A program made the translations under genes and the position numbers. A DNA stretch of 64,000 nt from Nonomuraea helvata (lineage in GTDB: Bacteria > Actinomycetota > Actinomycetes > Streptosporangiales > Streptosporangiaceae). The notes beneath the pieces were generated by a model that did not search any database, was not told where the DNA came from, and saw only the letters and a program-made list of their open reading frames with translations. Shown one piece after another: positions 41,269 to 51,179 of the stretch (its first letter is position 1; every line of letters begins with the position of its first letter). The DNA is taken from assembly GCF_039535785.1 (NCBI RefSeq), contig NZ_BAAAXV010000012.1, forward strand, positions 682,001 through 746,000. Reading direction: 5' to 3'.

Positions 41269-42080
41269 CGAACCCCACCCTGGCCGCGGGCGCGGTCGAA
41301 CGCCACCTGCGTGCCCGCCGGGACACCGGCCACGGCCTGCTCATGCCGTACGTCACCGGGGGGATCACGCCCGGCTGGACGGACTACCTGCGGGCGTTCG
41401 CCGCCGCCGGGGCGGACGCGATCGAGGTCGGCCTGCCCTTCTCCGACCCCACGCTGGACGGCGTCACCATCCAGCAGGCCAGCGGCACGGCACTGGCCCG
41501 GGGAGCGAGTACCCGCCGGATCCTCGCCGACCTGTCCGGCATGCCGGACGTGGGTGTGCCGCTGGTCGTCAGCACCTACTACAACCTGGTGCTGCACGAC
41601 GGTCCCGAGGCGTTCTGCGCCGCGCTGCGCCGGGCCGGCGTCGGCGGCCTGATCGTGCCCGACCTGCCGGTGCACGAGGCGGACGAGCTGACGGACGTGG
41701 CCGCCGCCGCCGAGATCGAGCTGGCCCTGCTGGCGTCGCCGGCGACGCCGCAGCCGCGGCTGGCGGAGATCTCGTGCCGCAGCCGCGGATTCGTCTACGC
41801 GGTGTCGGTGATGGGCACCACCGGTGAACGGGCCGCCCTCGCCGCTTCGGCGGCGGAGCTCACCGAGCGGGTCAGGCGCGTCACCGACCGGCCGGTCTTG
41901 CTAGGATTTGGCATTTCCACCCCGGACCAGGCACGCGAAGCCCGCCGGCACGCCGACGGCGTGGTGGTCGGCGCCGCGGTCATGCGGCGGGTGCTCGACG
42001 GGGCTGGGCCGGACGACCTGCGGGCCTTCCTCGCGACCCTGCGGCAAGCCCTCGACCAGGAGTGTGACCGACCACGATGA
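41265..42080 (+). CDS. trpA: Tryptophan synthase alpha chain
   Basis: The GTG at 41265 overlaps the trpB stop by four bases and gives 271 residues. Active-site elements are present: GADAIEVGLPFSDPTLDGVT (Glu of EVG and Asp of LDG), GVGGLIVPDLPVHEADEL, LLASPATPQPRLAEIS, and VYAVSVMGTTGERAAL for loop 6. It cleaves indole-3-glycerol phosphate to indole and glyceraldehyde-3-phosphate and passes indole to TrpB. The loop 6 motif (MGTTGE in place of the usual VTGxR) is worth noting but not disabling by eye. It overlaps the gntR start by four bases. Confidence 0.95.
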   Translation: MTNPTLAAGAVERHLRARRDTGHGLLMPYVTGGITPGWTDYLRAFAAAGADAIEVGLPFSDPTLDGVTIQQASGTALARGASTRRILADLSGMPDVGVPLVVSTYYNLVLHDGPEAFCAALRRAGVGGLIVPDLPVHEADELTDVAAAAEIELALLASPATPQPRLAEISCRSRGFVYAVSVMGTTGERAALAASAAELTERVRRVTDRPVLLGFGISTPDQAREARRHADGVVVGAAVMRRVLDGAGPDDLRAFLATLRQALDQECDRPR

Positions 42081-42832
42081 CCTCCGACGCCGGGCACGAG
42101 GCGAGATACCGCGCCATCGCCGCCGACCTCGCCGCGAAGATCCGGTCGGGGCACTACGCCCCCGGTGCGGCCCTGCCGCCGCAACGGGAGCTGAGCGCCT
42201 CCTACGGGGTGACCCTCATGACGCTGCGTCAGGCGTTGCGGGAGCTCAGCGACCAGCGGCTGATCGTGCAGCAGCCCGGCAGGGGTACGTTCGTCGCCCC
42301 GCCCCACCTGGCGTACCAGCTCGACTCGCTCCGCAGCCTGGTCGACGATCTGCGTAAACAGGGCCACGACGTGCGTACCGTGGTGGCCGGGCGGGCGGTG
42401 CGCCGGGCCCCCGCCCGGATCGCGGCGGAGCTGCGGCTGCGTCCCGGCGACACCGCCCTGCGGCTGGAGCGGGTCCGCGAGTTCGCGGGACGTCCCGCCG
42501 TACACCAGGTGTCCTGGGTTCGCCGGCCGGTGGCCGACCGGATCCGCGACCGCGACTTCACCGCCGTCTCCCTCTACACGGCGCTCGCCGACGCGGGAGT
42601 GACGGTCGCGCGGGCGGCCGAGGTGGTCCGGCCCGGTCTGCTCGACCCCGCCGCCGCCCGCCACCTCCACGAGTCGCAGGGCAGTCCGGTGCTCGTCAGC
42701 AGCCGGATCACCTACACGCTCGACGCCACGCCCGTGGTGTCCGACCATGCCACCATCCTCGGCAGCATGATGGAGATCCGCACCGAACGCGCCGCCACCG
42801 GCCTCTCTCTCACCTGGGGCGCCACCAGCTGA
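42077..42832 (+). CDS. GntR/HutC-type regulator (UTRA domain)
   Basis: The ATG at 42077 overlaps the trpA stop (ATGA), giving 251 residues. The N-terminal winged helix (YRAIAADLAAKIRSGHYAPG, LPPQRELSASYGVTLMTLRQ, LRELSDQRLIVQQPGRGTFV) is followed by a UTRA ligand domain (GDTALRLERVREFAGRPAVH, VLVSSRITYTLDATPVVSDH). It probably controls its own operon through the 40019 sites; the ligand may be tryptophan-related (inference from context). Confidence 0.92.
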   Translation: MTSDAGHEARYRAIAADLAAKIRSGHYAPGAALPPQRELSASYGVTLMTLRQALRELSDQRLIVQQPGRGTFVAPPHLAYQLDSLRSLVDDLRKQGHDVRTVVAGRAVRRAPARIAAELRLRPGDTALRLERVREFAGRPAVHQVSWVRRPVADRIRDRDFTAVSLYTALADAGVTVARAAEVVRPGLLDPAAARHLHESQGSPVLVSSRITYTLDATPVVSDHATILGSMMEIRTERAATGLSLTWGATS

Positions 42833-42850
42833 AAGCGCGGCGGACCGTCC

Positions 42851-42877
42851 GGCGCCGCCCCCGAGAAGGGCGGCGCC
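42851..42877. terminator. Bidirectional hairpin terminator
   Basis: GGCGCCGCCC (42851-42860) and GGGCGGCGCC (42868-42877) are perfect 10-bp arms with a 7-nt loop. It lies between the converging gntR and secreted-protein genes, so it can serve both. Confidence 0.75.
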
Positions 42878-42886
42878 TGACGTAGC

Positions 42887-43222
42887 TCAGACCGCGTACC
42901 TACAGGTCAGCGCCTGACTGGCACCCTGTGCATAGCCGAGGTAGGTGTAGGTGGGGTTGAAGTACGCGCACGCGGCGGAGGCGCTTCCGCTGCCGGTGTA
43001 GGTCATGCCGGAGCCGCCGGTGCTCCAGCGGTAGCAGCTCAGGCTGCCGTTGTAGAAGCCGATGGTGGAGGAGGCGTTGACCTTGGCGGAGCAGTAATCG
43101 CCGAGCGAGGTCGGGCTGTAGGTCGCCTCCACGACTGCCGCCTGCGCTGGTGCGGCGGAGATGGACAGCGCGCCGAGACAGGCGAGCAGGGCGGTGAAGA
43201 AGGCAGGGAGACGACGAGTCAC
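42887..43222 (-). CDS. Small secreted Cys-containing protein (111 aa)
   Basis: The GTG at 43222 was chosen because GGAGG lies seven bases upstream. The N-terminus VTRRLPAFFTALLACLGALS then ISAAPAQA is a signal sequence with a cut after AQA. The mature part carries four Cys (YCSAK, SCYRW, ACAYF, TCRYAV) with Gly, Ser and Tyr-rich stretches (GSGMTYTGSGSASA, YTYLGYAQGASQ). Two disulfides are likely. No family is recognised, and it is unlike the protein at 37891. Confidence 0.75.
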   Translation of the reverse strand: MTRRLPAFFTALLACLGALSISAAPAQAAVVEATYSPTSLGDYCSAKVNASSTIGFYNGSLSCYRWSTGGSGMTYTGSGSASAACAYFNPTYTYLGYAQGASQALTCRYAV

Positions 43223-43446
43223 GGGGACCTCCGGTAGTAAGGCGCCGAGCCGGTGGGGTAGGGCGTCACGCGCAGCTGGAGCATGATGGAGCAGCGCGCG
43301 CATCGCGATACGCAGCATTGATCGCAGTATTAAATAGGAAAGCTTCCTATGCAATAGCTGGAGATCGGTGCGGTAATCCCCTTACCTCTCGCACGCGGCT
43401 CCTCAGGCATGAGCTCGGCACCCCGGCCCAGGCGGGAGGCTCCGCC

Positions 43447-44181
43447 TCAGGCCGGGCCGAGGACGCAGAACTCGTTGCCCTCCGGGTCGGCGAGGACGAC
43501 CCACGGGACGTCGCCCTGGCCCACATCGGCGAGCGTCGCGCCGAGCGCCCGCAGCCGCGCCACCTCCGCCGCCTGATCGTCACCGGGGTACGGCAGCAGG
43601 TCGAGATGGACGCGGGTCCACACGTTCTTCACGGGTGTGCGGAGGAACTCCAGGTACGGCCCGACCCCCTTGGCGGAGCGCAGCCGCGCATGATCGTCGG
43701 TCACCTCGTGCAGGGTCCAGTCCATCGCCTCGCCCCAGAACCGGGCCATGGCCCGCGGATCCGTACAGTCGACCACCACCGCGGCGATCGGCCCGGTGTC
43801 CCGGTAGATCTCCCGAGGCTCCAGGACGCAGAACACGTTGCCCTCCGGGTCGGCGAGGACGACCCACGGGACGTCGCCCTGGCCCGCATCGGCAGGCGTC
43901 GCGCCGAGCTCCTTCAGACGCGCGACCAGCTCCGCCTGATGGGCCACAGAGGTGGTGGCAAGATCGATGTGCACACGGTACTTCACCGTTTGGGGGTCCG
44001 GGACGGTGACCACATCGACGCAGACGGCGGTGGGGTCCGGCCAGACGAAATCCACCGGTTCGACGTTGGTCACACCGGGCCCCTCGCTGGAAACTTCCCA
44101 GTTGAGCGCCTCCGCCCAGAACCGGCCGAGCGCCGAGTCATCCCGAGCTTTGAAATTCACCTGAACAAGTCGCAGCGCCAT
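43447..44181 (-). CDS. Two-domain VOC (glyoxalase/bleomycin-resistance-like) protein
   Basis: The ATG at 44181 (MALRLVQVNFKARDDSALGR) starts at the domain; upstream in-frame codons lack a ribosome site. The 244-residue protein has two similar halves, each with a VOC-like unit: FWAEALNWEV and FWGEAMDWTL, and the repeated GQGDVPWVVLADPEGNxFCV at the end of both. VOC proteins bind a metal and act as dioxygenases, lyases or drug-binders; the metal ligands cannot be fixed by eye. No partner gene is adjacent. Confidence 0.88.
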   Translation of the reverse strand: MALRLVQVNFKARDDSALGRFWAEALNWEVSSEGPGVTNVEPVDFVWPDPTAVCVDVVTVPDPQTVKYRVHIDLATTSVAHQAELVARLKELGATPADAGQGDVPWVVLADPEGNVFCVLEPREIYRDTGPIAAVVVDCTDPRAMARFWGEAMDWTLHEVTDDHARLRSAKGVGPYLEFLRTPVKNVWTRVHLDLLPYPGDDQAAEVARLRALGATLADVGQGDVPWVVLADPEGNEFCVLGPA

Positions 44182-44401
44182 GCCGCCCACCCTATGCCCA
44201 AGGGCAAAACCGGAATGAACCATGCACTTTCGCCCAACTGACGGTATCGGTGGTCGGGCCGTGCGGCCCGACCACCGAGCCGTGCCCGGCCGTTGTCAGA
44301 CCGCGGCCTTGTCGAGAATGGCGGCCCGGCGCGGCCTCTGCCTTTCCCTCCGTCCCTCTGCTGATGGTGGGCCGGTCCACAAGATGGCCATATATCGCGT
44401 T

Positions 44402-44431
44402 TTGACACCTCTCATGGGTAACCGCTATCTA
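44402..44431 (+). promoter_or_regulatory. Vegetative promoter of the padR-ABC operon
   Basis: TTGACA (44402-44407) is followed after 18 nt by TATCTA (44426-44431), 24 bases before the padR start. GGTAACCG and AACCGTTA around the -10 box form a rough inverted repeat and may be the PadR operator. Confidence 0.5.
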
Positions 44432-44454
44432 TTAGCCAACCGTTAGGGGGTGTC

Positions 44455-44984
44455 ATGCAGGACGCAGTGCTGGCGATGCTCGCCAAGGAGCCGTCGCACG
44501 GGTACGACTTGCACGCTCGGCTGCGGCGCAGTCTCGGCCCACTGGGCGAGTCGATGAACCGCGGTCAGATCTATGTGACGTTGGCCCGGTTGGAGCGAGC
44601 GGGGCTCGTCGTCTGTGAGCGGGCCGACGGCCTGCCCGAGCGGCCGGAGCGCAAGGTCTACGCGCTGACGCCGGCCGGGCAGGAGCGGGTGACCGCCTGG
44701 CTGGCCGAGGTGGGCTGGCCGAAACCGGACCTGGCGGAGTTCCATCTCAAGCTCGCCGCTGCCGCCGCGGCCCGGCTGGCCGACCCGGTGGAGCTGGTGG
44801 CGGCGCAGCGCCGTGAGCTGCTGCGCCGCTTGCGTGAGGCGCAGCGGGCGGCGCTGGCCGAGCCGGCGGGATCGGGCGCCGGCCTGCTGCTGGAAGGGGT
44901 CGTGCTGCGGTTGCAGGCGGACCTGCGCTGGCTGGATGCCTGTGAGCGGGCCTGGTCGAAGGCCGATGACGAAGTCGAGGGTGG

Positions 44985-44988
<4 letters not shown>
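44455..44988 (+). CDS. PadR-family regulator
   Basis: The 177-residue protein has the PadR winged helix (VLAMLAKEPSHGYDLHARLR, GQIYVTLARLERAGLVVCER, RKVYALTPAGQERVTAWLAE) and a C-terminal helical dimer domain. It overlaps the start of the ABC ATPase gene by four bases (ATGA) and so belongs to the same operon. PadR proteins typically repress the transporter genes they accompany and release DNA on binding the drug. Confidence 0.93.
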
Positions 44989-45725
<737 letters not shown>

Positions 45726-45730
45726 ACGTC

Positions 45731-47521
45731 ATGGGATCCCTCGTGCTCGTCGTCCGCCTCGTCCTGGCTGACGTCCGCCGGCACCAGGCGCAGGCCGCGA
45801 TGCTCCTGCTCGCGGTGACCGTGGCCACCGCCACGATGGCACTGGGCCTGTCCCTGCGCGGCGTGAGCGACGCGCTGTACGAGCAGACCCGCGCCGCCAC
45901 CGCCGGGCCGGACGTGGTGGCACTCTCCGGCGGCACCGGCCCCACCGTGACCTCAGCCCTGACCTCGCTGGCGAACGAGCCCGACGTCATCGCCCACCAT
46001 GGCCCCTACCGCATCGTCTACGCCGACCTCACCACGCGCGACTCCATCTCGTCCCCGGTGGTGGTGCAAGGTTTCAGCCAGACGCCCGGCGCGGTCAACC
46101 GGCCGCTGCTGACCTCGGGTCAGTGGGTACGCTCCGGCGGCACGGTCCTCGAACGCGGCTTCGCCACCGCGCTGGGCGTCGACGTCGGCGACCGCGTCAC
46201 CATCGCCGGCCGCCCGTACCCCGTCGTCGGGATCGCCGTGACCGCGGCCACCTCCATCTACCCCTGGGCGGCGCAGATCGGGCCGGGCGGTGGTCCCAGC
46301 GACGCCAGCGGCCTGGCCTGGATGACCCGAGCAGATACCCGGGCCCTGGCGTCGTCCCAAGATCTCCCGGTGGCCTTGGCCCTGGACGTCAAGCTGCGTG
46401 ACCCCGCCACGGCGCAGGCCTTCCTGGACGCCAACCGCGACTCCACCCTCCCGGTGAACTTCCATACCTGGCAGTTCACGGCCGAGCAGGACATGGTCAT
46501 CCTCAAGGACACCCAGCCGATCCTGGTCGTCGGCAGCTGGCTGCTCGGCTTCCTGGCCATCACCGGAGTGGCGGCGCTGGCCGCGGGACGCGCCGTCGAG
46601 CAGACACGCCGGGCCGGGCTGCTCAAGGCCGTCGGCGCCACCCCGGGTCTGATCGCCGCCGTCCTGCTCACCGAGTACCTGGCGCTGGCGCTGGCCGGCG
46701 ACGCGCTGGGGCTGGTGATCGCCCGCCTGACCGTGCCCGCCATCGCCAGCCCCACGGCCAGCCGGATCGGCGACGCTGTCGGGCTGACCGGCGCCACCGT
46801 CGCCGCGGCGACCGTCCTCGCCATGGCGGTGGCGGTGCTGTCCACGCTGCGTCCCACCCTGCGGGCCATGCGTACGGCGACCGTCACGGCGCTGACCACC
46901 ACCGCGCACCAGCCCCGTCACCGGCCCTGGCTCGCCGCGATGTCCGCGCTGCTGCCCACGCCGCTGCTGCTCGGGCTACGGCTGACCGCCCGCCGGCCGG
47001 GCCGCGCCGTACTGCAGGCGTGCTCCACCGCCACCACGGTGATCGCGATCGTCGCCCTGCTGACCCTCTACGCCCAGCCGGAGAGAGGCTACGGCCTGGA
47101 CGGCTCCTCCGCCCTGCCCAACCTGCGCGGCGAGCACGACCGCCGGCTGATGCTCGCCGTCACCGTCCTGCTGATCGCACTCGCCGTCGTGAACACCATC
47201 ACGTTCACCTGGACCACCGCCATGGAGGCCCGGGCGAACATGGCCATCGCACGTACGCTCGGCGCCACCCCCGGACAGATCGCCGCGGGACTGTCCACCG
47301 CCCAGCTCCTGCCCAGCCTGCCCGGCGCCGTCATCGGCGTCCCTCTGGGCAACGGCCTGCTCTCGCTCTTCGCCGCCGATAATGCGGCGGATCCCCCCTC
47401 CCCCTGGCTGCTCGGCGCCGTACTCGCGACTCTCCTGGCGACAGCGGCCCTCACCGCCCTGCCCGCACGCCTGGCGGCCCGCCGGCCCGTGGCGCAGACC
47501 CTCAGCGCCGAAACAGCGTGA
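45731..47521 (+). CDS. FtsX/MacB-type ABC transporter permease
   Basis: The ATG at 45731 gives 596 residues. The layout is a first helix (AAMLLLAVTVATATMALGLS), an extracytoplasmic domain (residues about 45-250), three helices with FtsX pattern (AVEQTRRAGLLKAVGATPGL, IAAVLLTEYLALALAGD), and a second set near the C-terminus (ANMAIARTLGATPGQIAAGL). This is a fused two-copy FtsX arrangement. With the ATPase it would form an exporter or a mechanotransmission-type complex under PadR control. Confidence 0.93.
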   Translation: MGSLVLVVRLVLADVRRHQAQAAMLLLAVTVATATMALGLSLRGVSDALYEQTRAATAGPDVVALSGGTGPTVTSALTSLANEPDVIAHHGPYRIVYADLTTRDSISSPVVVQGFSQTPGAVNRPLLTSGQWVRSGGTVLERGFATALGVDVGDRVTIAGRPYPVVGIAVTAATSIYPWAAQIGPGGGPSDASGLAWMTRADTRALASSQDLPVALALDVKLRDPATAQAFLDANRDSTLPVNFHTWQFTAEQDMVILKDTQPILVVGSWLLGFLAITGVAALAAGRAVEQTRRAGLLKAVGATPGLIAAVLLTEYLALALAGDALGLVIARLTVPAIASPTASRIGDAVGLTGATVAAATVLAMAVAVLSTLRPTLRAMRTATVTALTTTAHQPRHRPWLAAMSALLPTPLLLGLRLTARRPGRAVLQACSTATTVIAIVALLTLYAQPERGYGLDGSSALPNLRGEHDRRLMLAVTVLLIALAVVNTITFTWTTAMEARANMAIARTLGATPGQIAAGLSTAQLLPSLPGAVIGVPLGNGLLSLFAADNAADPPSPWLLGAVLATLLATAALTALPARLAARRPVAQTLSAETA

Positions 47522-47637
47522 GCATGGGAAGGACCTGACAAAGTGGCATCTGACGCTGCCGGCACCCGGCGACTCATGGCGGACACGGGGCAGCCCCGCG
47601 GATGGGTGTCCCCCAGGACGGACCTGGTGACGGCGCT

Positions 47638-48105
47638 ATGATGTGGCACACCGTCCTCGGCATCGAGACGACCATCAACATCTTTTTCAGCCCGTCACAC
47701 CTCGGCCTCGTCGTGACGATGATGCTCATCCTCACGACTGCGCTGCGCTCGGCGTGGAACCCCCCCATGTCGGCGCCCGGCCGTCGCTCGGGCACCGCGC
47801 CACGGGGCGCCGGCCCGAGACCTGTCGCCGTGGGCGCCGATCGGGTGGCCGTCGCGATGGTCGTCACCAACGTCGTCATGCTCAGCCCGGTGCTGCTCAT
47901 GGTGCGCCGCCGGCAGTTGCCGTTCGGTGCGGTGACCCTCATGTACACGGTCATAGCGCTCATGCCGGGCTCCCAGACGGCGTTCCGCAACCTGCCGACC
48001 CTGCTGGCGTTCGTGGCCGCCGGACTGATCGGCCTGGCGCTCGGGGCGCTGTTCCTGCCCAACACAGCCGCTGCCGAGCGAACGGGCGACCATCTCGCCG
48101 TCTAA
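47638..48105 (+). CDS. Hypothetical membrane protein
   Basis: The ATG at 47638 (MMWHTVLGIETTINIFFSPS) is used as a start; one 36 bases upstream is also possible. The 155-residue protein has about four hydrophobic segments (LGLVVTMMLILTTALR, VAVAMVVTNVVMLSPVLLMV, AVTLMYTVIALMPGSQ, LLAFVAAGLIGLALGALFLP). Family not recognised. The segment around SAPGRRSGTAPRGAGPR is unlike a membrane protein and may mark an internal deletion. The 129 bases after the stop hold no gene. Confidence 0.55.
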   Translation: MMWHTVLGIETTINIFFSPSHLGLVVTMMLILTTALRSAWNPPMSAPGRRSGTAPRGAGPRPVAVGADRVAVAMVVTNVVMLSPVLLMVRRRQLPFGAVTLMYTVIALMPGSQTAFRNLPTLLAFVAAGLIGLALGALFLPNTAAAERTGDHLAV

Positions 48106-48234
48106 GGCTCGGCGCGCGGTTCAAGGCGTCGCGCAGGACACCATTTCCGCAGCAAGAGCGAGATCCTTGGCCCTGCTTTCGGGGAGTGCGCTCTCGGCCG
48201 CAAACCCGTCAACGTCCCCGGATCCGTACCTGCG

Positions 48235-48807
48235 CTACATCTCGTCCCCGTTCTCCGTCGCGTAGGCCACGCCGGGGTGGGGGCGTCGTCGTGGTGGCGT
48301 GCCGCCGCGCTCTGGGCGGTACTCGAAGTGCCACCACTCGTTGTCGTAGAGGCGGTAGAGGTCGTAGCGGGCGCCGTGTTCCTCGAGCCAGCGCGCGCCT
48401 TCGTGGGGGCGCACGTCCAGCGCAATGCCCTTGACGTGGCTGGATTCCGCCGCCGGCAGCACGAGCATTCGTGCCGAGGCCGGGGAGCCGGAGCGGCGCA
48501 CCTCCTCGTCGAACATCCGTTGTTGGACGAGGGGATCACGGTACCCCGAGGTGAGGCCGATGAGCTGGCCGTGACGCCAGAGCGCCTCGGTGCGCGCCGC
48601 GGTGAACGCCGCCATGGCCCCGTCGGTGAGTCCGGTGAGGTCCTCGGAGGGGAATCGCAGCTGTAACGCCCAGCGGCAGGCCAGTTCGCGGGCGCGGCCG
48701 GGATGGCGGACGAGCGCCGCGGGCAGCAGGAGAACGGCGAGCACCAGCGTGATCGCGGCGTACAGCCGGTCTCGGGGCCGAGATGGGATGGTGCGTGGTT
48801 CGTTCAT
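48235..48807 (-). CDS. VanY-type D-alanyl-D-alanine carboxypeptidase
   Basis: The ATG at 48807 gives 190 residues. A single N-terminal membrane anchor (LYAAITLVLAVLLLPAALV) is followed by the extracytoplasmic M15 peptidase: SGYRDPLVQQRMFDEEV, the zinc motif SSHVKGIALDVRP (His and Asp), and EWWHFEY (Glu and the third His). It would trim the D-Ala from peptidoglycan stem peptides. It is divergent from a two-component/lipoprotein operon across 175 bases, which suggests shared control. VanY-type enzymes can lower glycopeptide binding. Confidence 0.92.
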   Translation of the reverse strand: MNEPRTIPSRPRDRLYAAITLVLAVLLLPAALVRHPGRARELACRWALQLRFPSEDLTGLTDGAMAAFTAARTEALWRHGQLIGLTSGYRDPLVQQRMFDEEVRRSGSPASARMLVLPAAESSHVKGIALDVRPHEGARWLEEHGARYDLYRLYDNEWWHFEYRPERGGTPPRRRPHPGVAYATENGDEM

Positions 48808-48982
48808 GCCGAATACGATTGGCGCCGAATGTGCGCGCGTTGTCCGCCGCATGTCATGGTTCCTCGACGGCGGACACCGTCGGTACGACCGTGACACAAC
48901 CATGACACGGCGCGAACGAGGTGGGGACACGGCTGGCCGACAGTGGATGAGGTTGGCCGACAGGCGAGTTACGGAGCGTGCG

Positions 48983-49669
48983 GTGATACGCGGCGGGTCG
49001 CGAGTGTTGTTGATCGAGGATGACCCGGCAGTGCGGGAGGGCCTCGACCTGGCCCTGACCCGGCATGGGCACCGGGTGAGCGCGGTGGAGTCCGGCGAGC
49101 AGGGGCTGGACCGGCTGCGTGCGAACCTTCCCGACGTCGTCGTGCTCGATCTGATGTTGCCTGGCATGGACGGGTTCGAAGTCTGCCGCCGCATCCGGGC
49201 CGCCGGGGAGGTGCCGATCATCATGCTGACCGCGCGCAGCGACGACATGGACGTGGTGGCCGGGTTGGAGGCGGGCGCCGACGACTACGTGGTCAAGCCG
49301 GTGCAGCCCAGGGTGCTCGAGGCACGCATTCGCGCGGTGCTCCGGCGGATCGGCCGGGACCAGGCGGAGCTGGAGCGGTACGGGGACCTGACCATCGATC
49401 GGGCCGGGCTGGTGGTTTCCCACCGCGGCGTGCCGGTCAGCCTCGCCCCGACCGAGCTGCGCCTGCTGCTCGAGCTCTCCGGCACGCCGGGCCGGGTGCA
49501 CAGCCGCCAGCAGCTGCTGGAGTCGGTGTGGGAGCACGGGTATTTCGGCGACTCGCGTCTCGTGGACGCGTGCGTGCAGCGGCTGCGCGCGAAGATCGAG
49601 GACAACTCGGCGGCGCCCGTCTACGTGCAGACGGTGCGTGGGTTCGGGTACCGGTTCGGGCCGGTGTGA
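48983..49669 (+). CDS. OmpR-family response regulator
   Basis: The GTG at 48983 follows GGAG by six bases and gives 228 residues. The receiver has EDD, the phospho-Asp in VVVLDLMLPGMDGFE, and Lys in YVVKPVQP (usually KPF). The C-terminal winged helix is OmpR-type (RAGLVVSHRGVPVSLAPTEL, VQTVRGFGYRFG). It is the first gene of an operon with a kinase and a lipoprotein. Divergent VanY is the likely target. Confidence 0.95.
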   Translation: MIRGGSRVLLIEDDPAVREGLDLALTRHGHRVSAVESGEQGLDRLRANLPDVVVLDLMLPGMDGFEVCRRIRAAGEVPIIMLTARSDDMDVVAGLEAGADDYVVKPVQPRVLEARIRAVLRRIGRDQAELERYGDLTIDRAGLVVSHRGVPVSLAPTELRLLLELSGTPGRVHSRQQLLESVWEHGYFGDSRLVDACVQRLRAKIEDNSAAPVYVQTVRGFGYRFGPV

Positions 49670-49676
49670 GCCGCCG

Positions 49677-51179
49677 GTGACACCTCGGCCGAGCCTGGGG
49701 CTGCGCGCCCGGCTGCTGTTCGCGTTCGCGCTGCTGTGTGTGGTCACCGCGGCGGCGGTGTCCGGCGCGATGTACGTTCAGGCCCGCAACGACATCCTTC
49801 AGCGGGCCCAGGACGGCGCGGTGCAGGCGATGAAGAACCGTGTGCAGACGACGCTCTTCCCGTTGCGGAGTGCGGCGCCGGGCCCGGATGAGCTCGGCGA
49901 GATCGCCCGCGCCGTGGTCGACCAGTACAGCCTCGTGGTCGCCGTCTACCACGGGGAGTACTCGGTGGCCGGCGCGCTGGGGCCCCCGCCGGGGGGCAGG
50001 AGACCGGACGAGAACGCGCCGGCCCCGCCCATCGCACCGGCTCCGACTGTCGCGGCGATTCCACCCGATCTGCGGCAGATGGTGGCCGGCGGCGTCGTCG
50101 CGTGGCAACGCGTGGTGTGGCGGGGCGCGCCCTACCTCGTCATCGGCACGCCGTTGCTGATCGCCGAGCAGAACCGGACGACGCGGGCGTCCGGCATCGA
50201 GGTCTACGTCGCGCGCAGCCTGCTTCCCGAGCAGCGCAGCATCGACGAGCTCGCCGCACGCGCCTGGCTCACCAGCGGGGCGGCCCTGGCGTTCGCGGTC
50301 GTCCTCGCGTTGCTGGCCACCCGCGGCGTGCTGCGCCCGGTGCGCGAGCTCGGTCGGGCGGCACGCCTGCTGGGCGAGGGCGAGCTGCGGACCAGGATCG
50401 CGGTCCGCGGCTCCGACGAGCTGGCCGACGTGGCACGCACGTTCAACAACGCCGCCGCGGAGCTGGAACGGCATGTCAAGCAGCTGCGCGAGATGGAGGC
50501 CGACGCCCGCCGGTTCGTGGCCGACGTGTCCCACGAGCTGCGCACCCCGCTGGCCGCGCTCGCCGCGGTCGCTGACGTCCTCGACGAGGAGGCGGCCCAG
50601 CTCCCCGAGCCCGCCGGCAGGGCCGCCAGGCTGGTCAGCCAGGAGACGCTCAACCTCACCGGGCTGGTGAACGACCTCATCGAGATCAGCAGGTTCGACT
50701 CCGGCGTCGCGGCCCTGGTGCTGAACGAGGTCGACGTGGCCGAGCTGGTGCGCTCGACCCTGCGTGCCCGGGGCTGGTCGGAGCCGGTGCACACCGAGCT
50801 TCCCTCCGCAGTGACGGCGCGGCTGGACCCGCGCCGAGTGGACGTCATCCTCGCGAACCTGGTCGGCAACGCCCTGCGGCACGGCGAACCACCGGTGTCG
50901 GTACGGCTTTCCGCCGACCCGCACTGGATCACTCTCGAGGTCCGCGACCACGGGCCAGGGCTGGACGAAGCGGTGCTGCCGCACGTGTTCGACCGGTTCT
51001 ACAAGGCCACCGCGGCCAGGGCCAGGTCCGAGGGCAGCGGCCTCGGCCTCGCCATCGCGCGGGAGAACGCGCGCCTGCACCAAGGCGACCTCACCGTCAC
51101 CAACGCCCCGGACGGCGGCGCCCTCTTCACGCTGCGCCTGCCACGCCGGGCACCCGATCCGGACGGAGGCCCCGAGTGA
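49677..51179 (+). CDS. Membrane sensor histidine kinase
   Basis: The GTG at 49677 is 7 bases past the regulator stop and gives 500 residues. There are two membrane helices (LLFAFALLCVVTAAAVSGAM, LTSGAALAFAVVLALLATRG) around an about 165-residue sensor domain with a proline-rich stretch, then HAMP, the phospho-His in FVADVSHELRTPLAALAA, and an ATPase domain (NLVGNALRHGEPP, DHGPGLDEAVL, GSGLGLAIA). It would phosphorylate the regulator at 48983. The domain order is like CseC/MtrB-type envelope kinases. Its stop overlaps the lipoprotein start (GTGA). Confidence 0.95.
   Translation: MTPRPSLGLRARLLFAFALLCVVTAAAVSGAMYVQARNDILQRAQDGAVQAMKNRVQTTLFPLRSAAPGPDELGEIARAVVDQYSLVVAVYHGEYSVAGALGPPPGGRRPDENAPAPPIAPAPTVAAIPPDLRQMVAGGVVAWQRVVWRGAPYLVIGTPLLIAEQNRTTRASGIEVYVARSLLPEQRSIDELAARAWLTSGAALAFAVVLALLATRGVLRPVRELGRAARLLGEGELRTRIAVRGSDELADVARTFNNAAAELERHVKQLREMEADARRFVADVSHELRTPLAALAAVADVLDEEAAQLPEPAGRAARLVSQETLNLTGLVNDLIEISRFDSGVAALVLNEVDVAELVRSTLRARGWSEPVHTELPSAVTARLDPRRVDVILANLVGNALRHGEPPVSVRLSADPHWITLEVRDHGPGLDEAVLPHVFDRFYKATAARARSEGSGLGLAIARENARLHQGDLTVTNAPDGGALFTLRLPRRAPDPDGGPE

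Noticed and set aside
43318..44241. A 307-residue plus-strand frame opposite the VOC protein
   Set aside because: The minus strand has two clear VOC halves; the plus frame has no domain.
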